A DNA stretch of 40,378 bases, taken from contig NZ_JAOART010000148.1 of the NCBI RefSeq assembly GCF_025210435.1, positions 1 to 40,378 of the forward strand. The letters are read 5' to 3'. The stretch is from Anaeromicrobium sp. (GTDB taxonomy: Bacteria; Bacillota; Clostridia; Peptostreptococcales; Thermotaleaceae). A program made the position numbers and the translations under genes. This document shows, piece after piece, positions 8,297-18,300 of this stretch (within the stretch, counting starts at the first letter, position 1; each line of letters begins with the position of its first letter). The notes beneath the pieces are model-generated. The model was not told where the DNA came from. It was given only the letters and a program-made list of their open reading frames with translations, and ran no database searches.

Positions 8297-9088
8297 ATGC
8301 TAAAAAAAGTATTAGTATGTTTTATTATGGTAGTGATTTTTACTACAAATTTTTCATTTGCAGAGGATGATCATATTTTTGATAAAAGTCAATTACATAA
8401 GGGGGTTATCAGTGGAAATTACCATATAAATAATATTCATGGGATAAAAATTATGATACAAAAGGGAAAAGATAAACATTTTTATAATTTGGAGAAAAAT
8501 AAATATTATCCTTTGGCCTTTGGTAATGGAGAGTATTTTATTGCCATACTAGAATCGGTTGAAGGAAAAAAATATAAGGTAGTAGCCCATGAAAAAATAA
8601 ATTTAAATTTAAAGGATGAAAACATTGTATATTTAAATTCAACGCAAACTATAAATTGGAATAATAACATGGAATCAATAATAAAAGCTAAGGAATTAAC
8701 AAAAAATCTGAAGACAGACAAAGAAAAAATTACAGCTATTTACAAATATATTATTAACAATATTTCCTATGATAATGAAAAAATCCCTTATATTAATAAG
8801 AACTATGTTCCCAATATAGAGATTACATATGAAGTGAAAAAGGGAATTTGTTATGACTATACTTCTTTATTTGCTTCCATGTTAAGAAGTATAAACATTC
8901 CTACAAAACTAGTTAAAGGAAATAAAAATGATATAAATACTTACCATGCTTGGAACGAAGTTTATATTAGTGATACAAATGAGTGGATTATAATAGATAC
9001 TACTTACGATGCTCATTTACTTAAAAATAATTTATCCTATTCCATGATTAAGAATTCAAATGAATATTTTTCAAAGGGAAAATATTAA
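8297..9088 (+). CDS. Secreted transglutaminase-like protein under c-di-GMP riboswitch
   Basis: Of 263 aa. A longer in-frame ATG at 8264 lies inside the riboswitch aptamer; the true start is the ATG at 8297, 9 nt after AAGGAGG, which gives a clean signal peptide (MLKKVLVCFIMVVIFTTNFSFAED). The C-terminal half is a papain-like transglutaminase core with Cys185 (KKGICYDYTSLFASML), His217 (YHAWNEVYI) and Asp234 (WIIIDTTYD). Such bacterial domains act as cysteine proteases or amide-transfer enzymes, usually outside the cell; the substrate here is unknown. Its place between a sortase and an LPXTG adhesin suggests maturation or turnover of surface proteins, which is inferred only from position and shared c-di-GMP logic. 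A terminator separates it from the adhesin. Confidence 0.9.
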   Translation: MLKKVLVCFIMVVIFTTNFSFAEDDHIFDKSQLHKGVISGNYHINNIHGIKIMIQKGKDKHFYNLEKNKYYPLAFGNGEYFIAILESVEGKKYKVVAHEKINLNLKDENIVYLNSTQTINWNNNMESIIKAKELTKNLKTDKEKITAIYKYIINNISYDNEKIPYINKNYVPNIEITYEVKKGICYDYTSLFASMLRSINIPTKLVKGNKNDINTYHAWNEVYISDTNEWIIIDTTYDAHLLKNNLSYSMIKNSNEYFSKGKY

Positions 9089-9127
9089 TGAATATTATAG
9101 AAAATAAAATAGAAAATGAAATGCATG

Positions 9128-9166
9128 TCCAATGGATAGTTTAATATAACTATTCCATTGGATATT
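9128..9166 (+). terminator. Terminator after the transglutaminase-like gene
   Basis: TCCAATGGA (9128-9136) pairs with TCCATTGGA (9154-9162), extended by TAGTT/AACTA with one bulged T, then TATTTT. It indicates that the adhesin gene has its own promoter. Confidence 0.8.
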
Positions 9167-9316
9167 TTAATATACATATAATACGAAAATTCTACCTTTT
9201 CATACGTTTTTTCTTACATTTTGTGAAATAAGAACCATGACAAAAGGACTAAATGATAAAATATTAAATAATACCTGATGAAGTGCCACACGTTTTCAAA
9301 AATATAGCTTATGAGC

Positions 9317-9344
9317 TTTATAATGAACTGAAATTCATTATAAA
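9317..9344 (+). promoter_or_regulatory. Stem-loop in the adhesin leader
   Basis: An 11-bp perfect stem (9317-9327 with 9334-9344) with a 6-nt loop lies 55 nt before the adhesin start. It is followed by an A/G run rather than T's, so it is not a terminator; it could stabilise the mRNA or bind a protein. No c-di-GMP-I or -II aptamer motif is visible in 9167-9398, and no convincing promoter could be assigned there. Confidence 0.35.
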
Positions 9345-9398
9345 AAGGGGGGATTTCAATTTTAAATTATAAAAATTTAATATGGAAGGAGGCTCTTG

Positions 9399-12300
9399 AT
9401 GAAGAATTTTTACAAGGGTAGTAATCCATGGGTAAGTTTATTTACCATTGTAGTTTTATTGCTACAAGTTTTTCTACCATTTATTCAGATTGTTGGATTT
9501 GCTGCTGATGATAGTGGTGGATTAACAATTAGCCAGTCTGTTAATAAAACTAAAATAAAACCAAAGGAAGAAATTACTGTTAAGTTAGATTATTCCAGTT
9601 CTAATATTGATAATAACTTTTATGATGTGGAATTATCCTATACTCTACCCCCTGGTGCCATATACAAATCAGTAACTAGGTCAGGTCATGTTATAGAAGA
9701 CCCCATATATGATCCATCCACAAGAAGGGTAACTTTCAAATTAGGAGATAGACTTTCAACTACTGATAAAAGCTTATTTCCATCGGGGGGGAATGGATTT
9801 GTAGAGGTTAAGTTTGCATTTCCTAGTCCAAGTGTATATCCTAATGGGAAAACTATAAAGTTAAATAAAGCTGAGCTTAAAGGAAAGCTTAATAGTTCTT
9901 CTGGAACTTTGAAAACAGCATATGGTAATATTGTAAACTTGACCATGTCCTTGGCAGATAGTTGGATTATTACTAAAACAGCACCAAAAACCGCTACAAT
10001 TTCTACTAATCCAAATCAAAAGGAATTGAAAGTAGATTATACTATTAATTTAAGTGGTGGAAATATAAATCTTAAGGATGTGGAAATAGTAGATACTCTA
10101 CCCCAAAATGGAACATTTGTATCATCAACTATTACACCTACTAGCAGAAATGGCAATACATTAACTTGGAAATTATCAGATGTTATTGCTGGTAAAACTA
10201 CATCTATAAATGTGAAAATAAAATTTCCCATATTTAGAAATTCAGGTGATGTGGGGGTAAAAGAAGGAGATAGTCGTAGAAATAGTGTTTCTGTTACAGG
10301 GTATCCCATAGAAATGAAGGATGATGGCACCATAGGAAAATGGTCCCAAAAGATAGACTTTAAAGAATCATCTGCCAGTGCTACTACTGGATTTATTAAG
10401 TCTACGGCAGTTTGGAAAGTAGACACTTCTGGTCCAGAGAAGGTAAAACTTACTAAAGATCCTAGGGTAAAGGAAGTGCAAGTAGGTTATAATGTACGTT
10501 TAATTAATGGTGATATAGATTTAAAGGACGTGGATTTATCCTATAGATTACCAGATGATGTAATATATAAATCCTCAGAAGGTGGAGTTTACGATGAAAA
10601 CAATCACACAATTAATTGGCACTTTGAAGATGTTTCTGTAAGCAATCCTCCAAATAAAAGAGTTGTAGTAAAATATAAGATTGATAGACAAGGTAGTGGA
10701 ATTGGTGTAAAACATAATTCTATACGATCAAATACTGCTATGGCAAGGGCATATCCTATAGAAATAAAGGATGGAAAGATTGTTAAAGGGGATACACCTG
10801 TAACATTCAATCCAGCTAGTCATAGTATAACTACTAAATTTATTAATTCAGATGAACAGTGGTATATATATAAGGGAGCTTTATCAAAATATACTATTCC
10901 AAATGATGATTCAAAGAATACTAAAGAAATGGTATACACAATTACATTGAATACTACGGATAATGGGGATTATAATATACCCTTAAAAGAGGTAACCATA
11001 ATAGATACATTGCCTCAAGATGCCCAATATATATCATCAAGTATTAATCCAATTAGTATGGTAGGTAATAAGATTACTTGGAAGCTTACGGATGTATCTC
11101 CTAAAAATACTCCAAGTATAATTGTTAAAGTAAAATATCCTATAGATAGGAATAATTTGGGAATTGGAGTAGTGCCTAATTCTACACGTACCAACTCTGT
11201 TTTTGTGGAAGGATATCCTATTGAATTAGATCATAATGGAGATGAAATAAAGTCTTCTGAAAAATTAGTATTTAAAACTAATATAGCCAATGCTACTACT
11301 AATTTTGTAAGTCCACCAGATCCTAAGCCTAAATTTAATCTAGGAATTTATGATTATAATTCCGATAAAAATTTTGGTCATGGAGATGAAATAATCTACA
11401 CAATTGACTTTAATAATATAAAAGATAATGGTCATACCCTATCTAATGTGGTTATTACAGATGAAAATTTATCAGAACATATAGATTTTAAAGAAATATA
11501 TTTGGGAAGGTCTTTACTATCTGCAAATTATACCTTTGCATATAAGACTAATAAAAAGGGATGGATAAATGATAGTACATCTCGTAATACTCAAAGTGAA
11601 AATATAATAAATATAAGCTCATTGAGTTTAGATAGTGATGAATATATAAGGGGTATTAGGTTAATATATGATACTATTCCTGTAAACTTTAAATTTTCAG
11701 AAAAGATAAAGTTAAAGGGAATGGTAAAGAGTTTAGCAAGTAATAATTCATTCATTGAAAACAATGCTAATTTAGAATATGGATTTAATGTATTTACAGG
11801 TAATACAAGAAAGTCCTTATCTGATGGCATAAATTTTAAAGTACTAATAGATAAGGCTTGGATTTCCCATTTGGAAAAGAAAAAACTTACTGAAGATGAA
11901 AACTATGCCCACTACACTTTAGAAGACATAGAGTTTGAATTATTAGCTACAAACCATGGCCGATTAGGAACGGGTTCCTTGAAAAAACCTATTTTAATAG
12001 ATGTGGTTCCTAATGGATTTGAATATTTAAGCAACAATAAGTGGAAAAGCACATGGAATACATTAAATGGACATATACCAGAACCAAAATTTGAAAAATA
12101 CGAGAATTATCCAAACCTTGGTGAAACCACACTAAAATGGTATTGGAATGATTATGACCTTCCAAAGGGTAAAAGTATTAGATTAAAGTATGATCTGAGA
12201 ATCAAAAGTTATGCAGATGTAGGAGTACATACTAATAAATTATATATGATAAGTGAAGGTGAATACTTAACAAGTGCTGGTATTAATATTGAACCTGATA

Positions 12301-15300
12301 GTGAGGATTTAGACAAGGACCCTACTACTAGTAACCGTCTAGTGGGAAATCCATCAAATATTAAAGTTAGGGAAACACCTGCCCTTAATGCCTATAAGTG
12401 GGTAAGAGGAGAATTTGATGGTGATAATTACAAACGTCTTAATGAAAAGGGAAGTACAACACCTGGAGGTTCTGCTGACTATAAATTAGAGGTCTTTAAT
12501 GGAGGAAATGTTCATGTAAATAATATTGAAATTATAGATATTCTTCCTTACATTGGAGATACGGCAGTGTTAAATCCTAGTCAGAAAAGAAAATCCCAGT
12601 GGAGTCCCTATTTAATAAAAAAATTAAGTGAAGGAAATTTACCTATAGTAAAGGATTCTAATGGAATTATAACCCATGCCAATGTGGAAGTATATTATAG
12701 TACAGCTACAGACCCAGTCCGTAAAAAGGGAACGGGAGAAATAGGAAGTGAAAATCCTAATTGGTCTAAGAAACCACCTAGTGATATTACTAGTGTTAGG
12801 TCCTTAAAATTTTTAATAAATGGTTTTGATGATTCTAGAGGACTAGAACCAGGTAATATACTTACTCTACATTGGAAAATGAGATCTCCTGTGGGAGCTC
12901 CCACTAGTGGTGAGGTTGCATGGAACTCTATTAGTATGAGTGGAGAAACATTAGATAGTAAAGGAGATAGAGTATCCTTACTGCCAGCTGAGCCCCTAAA
13001 GGTGGGTATTGAAGTTAAAACAAATCCAATTGGGGAAATTGGGAATTTCATATGGTTTGATAAAAATAATGATGGATATCAAAACGATGGGTATGATGAT
13101 CAATCGGCAGGCATAAATGGAATTACTGTTAATCTTCACAAGAAGGATTCGGGAACAGATAATTGGAATATAGTAGATACAACCTTAACAGGAAATGATC
13201 ACCAAGGAAATCCTGGATATTATTTATTTCCTTATTTAGAAAGGGGTAATTATTATGTATCCTTTGAAATACCTAATTATTATAAGGTAGGCAAGAAGGA
13301 TGCCCATATACCTGAAACAACAACAAATGATGATTCTAAGGATTCGGATGGATACGAAGACGGGTCTACTATACGTACAGCTGAAATGGTTATAGACACT
13401 AGTAGTGAGTCTACACGTAAAAACCATAATGTAGATTTAGGATTAATCCAGTCAAGTGGATTGCCTAGTCTTAATGTGAAAAAGACAGCCATAGGGTATA
13501 AGAAAACTGATGGCACAGAAGTTTTATTTAATGGAACTAAAGGACCAGTAAATAAGGATGAAACCATACTTTATGAGATATTAGTTGAAAACAATGGTAC
13601 AGTTCCCCTTAATAATATTAGATTAGAAGATGAAATGGTAAATGAAGGATTTAAATTTACTAAGGCCACATTTACAGATCCTAATTCTAATGAAAAGGAA
13701 TTTGAACCTATAGATGAAGATCTTAATGTGATTTATAAAGATACTCCTAATACATTGACTGTAAATACATTAGGAGTAAATGAAAAATATGAATTTTATG
13801 GAGAATATAAAGTTATTGAAGCAGATGCTAATGAAGCTTGTGATAATAAAAACCCTGTGAAAAACACATTAAAGGTATGGGCTAATGAGTTAAAGGATAA
13901 TACAGACCCTACCAATCCACCATGTAAGGAAGTGGAAGAGACAGTACATATATCAGCCCTACGTTTAGAAAAGATAGTTTCTCAAATTAAAAGAAAAGAG
14001 AAGACGGAATTTGAAAATGTTACAGATATATCTAATTTAGCCGTTGAAGTGGGAGATATTATAAAGTACAAGATTACTGCATACAACGAAGGAAGTATAG
14101 ATTTAGACCATGTAAAGATAGATGATCCTAAAGTAAATCTATTACAACACGACCTTGGAACTATAGAAAAGGGTAACTCAAAATTTATTGAAGTACCATA
14201 CACTGTATCAGAATCTGATTTATCAAGTTCTATTTTAAATGAAGCCTTCGCTACAAATGATCATATTCGATATGAAGTAAAAGGGGAAAATAAAGTTTAT
14301 GTTAAAGACCTTACAGTTACAAAAACTGTAACGAAGATAAATGGAAAGGCAGCAAAGAAAAGGGATGGTAAGTTCATTGCTAATGTGGGGGATAAGATAG
14401 AATATACCATATCATTTAAAAATACAGGAAATTCTCCCCTGACAAATGTTAAGATAATTAAAGACGAATTAAGAACTTCTAGAAATTCTGATTCTCCTGA
14501 TACATTAGAATCGGATAAAGTAGTTTTTTCTACTTTAGGTGTTGGACAAAGGAAGGTCTATAAGATCAATTATATAGTAAAAGAAGAAGATATAGGAAGC
14601 AAAGGTACTACCCTACCTATTAATAATTATGTAGAAGCTATTAGTGAAGATACACAAATAATAAAGACGAGTAGTGTAAATGTGGAAATAGCCCATTTAG
14701 AAATTGAAAAAACAGCAGATAAGGGGCCTTATGCTGTGGGAGATTCAGTTAATTACACAATAGAAGTGACAAATAAAGGAAGTGTCGATCTTAACAATAT
14801 AAATATTAATGATCCTCTACTTGCTGATATAACAAACAAAAAAATCACATTACTTGCAGATAGGACAAGCTTAAATAATTCACAGATACTAAAGGGTTCT
14901 TACATGGTAAAATCATCTGACTTACTAGAGGGGTCGGATAATAATATTGAGAATGCCAAGATAAAAAATACTGTGACGGCTAAACATGACTATATAGGTA
15001 CTAAGGATGCTAATGTAGTAGTAGATACATTTGGAATAAATCTTGAAAAAACAGTATATATTGGTTCTTACCAATCTGGTCAAGTGGGGGGAGAACTTGC
15101 TGTAGGTCTAAAGGATCAACCGGTCACTTACATATTTACTGTAAAAAATACGGGAAGTACACATTTAGACCATATTAAGATTACAGATTTAAACTTGAAA
15201 AATAGTTCTGGACATGATTTAACCCAAGGTCATATGAACAAAGTAAGGGGTCATTTGCCTCTAGTACCTGGTGAGGAAGTAGCTTATTATTATGAGACAA

Positions 15301-18300
15301 ATATTAATGGCGATTTAACAAATACTGCTAGGGTTACAGGGAATCCAGTTGATCTTAATGGAGATGATATAGGTAAAATTCCAGAGGATAAAAATCCTTA
15401 TGATAGTGATACGGCCCAGGTAGATGAAGTAGCTCCAAAGATAACCATTGATAAATCTATACTAACTGGTCATGGTGATACAGTTACCAAATCAGTGTAT
15501 AGGGAAACAAATGATCCAATAACATATGTATTTACTGTAAAAAATGAAGGAGATACTTATATAAACAATATTTCCATTGTTGATGAACCTTTAGGACTTA
15601 AACCTAATACATGGCCTACAAGGGGAAAAGTGTTTTTAGGACCTGGAGAAACTACAACTTACCAATATAAGAGTACAGTAGAAGGTTCTCTTACAAACAT
15701 TGCTAAAGCCATAGGAGATGCTACAGATTCAAATAAAAATAAATATCCTAAAATTCCACTTGTTGAAAGTAAGGAAAGTAGTGCCAAAGTATATGTGGTA
15801 AATCCACAGGTAGAAATAGAAAAGACAGTGGCTAATGGACATATAGACCATATTAGTAAATCATCTGATGTGGTAAGTGATTATAAGGATGGACCTATTA
15901 CCTATTTCTTTAGGGTAATTAACAAGGGGGATACATATCTTCACAATATTAGAATAAATGATTCAAAGCTAGGTATAAATAAATCTAAAATGCAGTTAGG
16001 AAGTGGAGATGATACTAAGGCATTAGCTTCTGGAGATGACATAATCTATTACTATCATACTAAAATTAATGGTGATATTACTAACGAAGGAGAAGTTATA
16101 GCTACTCCATCAGACTCAAGTGGTAATAAATTAGTAGGTATATTAGATGATGTATCCCATGAGGATACGGCCAATGTTAAAGTATTGGGTAAAATAGGAG
16201 ACTATGTATGGCTAGATTCTAATGCTGATGGAATACAAGATAGTGATGAAAAGGGTATTAAAGGAGTTAAAGTTACTTTAACAAATGATTCAAATACTAC
16301 TAATAAACATAGGATTACAGATATTCATGGTAAATATTTATTTGAAGATCTAGAATCAGGTAAATACACTATCACAGTAGATACAAATACCCTAACCCCT
16401 AATGGACTAGTAATATGTAAGGATTCTTATCCAAAAGATTTAAGTTCAGATAGTACAACAAAGGTTACCCTTAAAGATGGTGAGATTATTCATACTGTTG
16501 ACTTTGGGTATAAACACTCAGGAAAGTTAGAAGGAATAGTTTGGATGGATTTCAATAAAAACGGTAAGAAAGATTCAGAAGAAGAAGGTCTTGAAAATAT
16601 TATTCTTAGTCTTACACGTAAAGGGGATAATAAAACTTTTAAAGAGGCTACTACTGATGGGGATGGTAAATACACCTTCAATGATTTACCAGAGGGTGAA
16701 TACATTGTAAAAGTAACTATGCCCGAGGATAAGAAGCTAGAACAAGTTTATGATCCTGATGGTACCCTTGATCATATGAATACTGTTAAACTACCTGCTG
16801 GAGGTAAAAAAGATAAGATAGATTTTGGATATCTTTACTCAGGTGCTATAGGTGATACAATATGGTATGACTTAGATGAAGATGGTATAAAAGATGAAGG
16901 TGAAGAGGGTATTAAAGGAATAGGGGTAAGGTTAGTTCGTAACTCAGATGGTAAGAACTTTACTACTAAAACAGATTCAGAGGGTAAGTATATATTTAAT
17001 GACTTACCTAAAGATAAATATGTTGTAACAGTGACTATGCCTAAAGATAAAAGGTTAAAACAAGTATCTGACCCTGTAAATAACAAATCATCTGATGACA
17101 CCTATGAACCTAAAAATTCTTATACTATTGATTTAGATAAGGGTGAACAAAATCTAACAGCAGATTTTGGATATAATCATACAGGTTCTATTGGAGATTA
17201 TGTATGGCTAGATCTAGATGGTGATGGAGATGAAGATCTTCATGAAAAGGGTATTAAACATATTAAACTCATATTGAAGGATAAATCAGGAAAAATATCC
17301 GACAAAAGGGTCATAACAGGTAATGATGGAGAATATCTATTTGAAAAATTACCTTCTGGTGAGTACACCATTGAAGTAGATATATCAACCATACCTAAAT
17401 ATTTAAAACCTAGTTATGATTTAGATAGTACTCCTGATAATCATACTTCAGTAAAGCTATCCCTTGGAGAAAACAAAAAAGATGTGGACTTTGGGTATGT
17501 AAGTACAGGGTTCATAGGAGATAGGGTTTGGAAAGATGAACATGATTATGGAGTCCATAATAGGGATGAAAAGGGTATTGATGGTGTAAAAGTAACCCTA
17601 TATCTTAAAGAAAACCATGTTTTCAAAGAAAAAGGGATTACTACTACTAAAGATGGTGGTAAATATTTCTTTGACAAACTTATTATGGGAGAATACAAAA
17701 TAGAATTAGATGAAAGTACCCTTCCAGAAGAAAACATGTATGTAACATATAATTTGGATGGAGAAAAGGATAATACTACAACAGTTATTTTGTCTGAAGA
17801 TAACATATCAACAGACAAAGTGGATTTTGCATATAGATCAGCCATTCCAAACTTGACTATCCAAAAGGAAGCTAACAAAGAAAATGTGGAAATTGGTGAT
17901 ACTATAGAATATACATTTACTATAAGGAATGAAGGGGAGACTGTTGTAGAAAATGTATATGTAGAAGATGATATGTTAAGCTTTAGAAAAAACATGGGAA
18001 CTTTAACAGTAGGTCAAGCCGTATATGAAAAGGTAGAGTATATGGTATTACAAAGGGATATTCCAGATTCAAATATTAAAGTGGCTAAAACCTATGACAT
18101 TGTAAATATAGCCCAAGTTTATAGTGACCAAACGGAAAAAGAATCTTCTAATGAATGTATAGTAAAACTTAATACAAATCCTGGATTAATGTTGAAAAAA
18201 ACAGGACCTAGAGGAACTGTTCAAATTGGAGATGAAATTGAATATTCTCTATTCCTTATGAACGAGGGAGATACAGTGGTACATCATGTGTACTTAGAGG

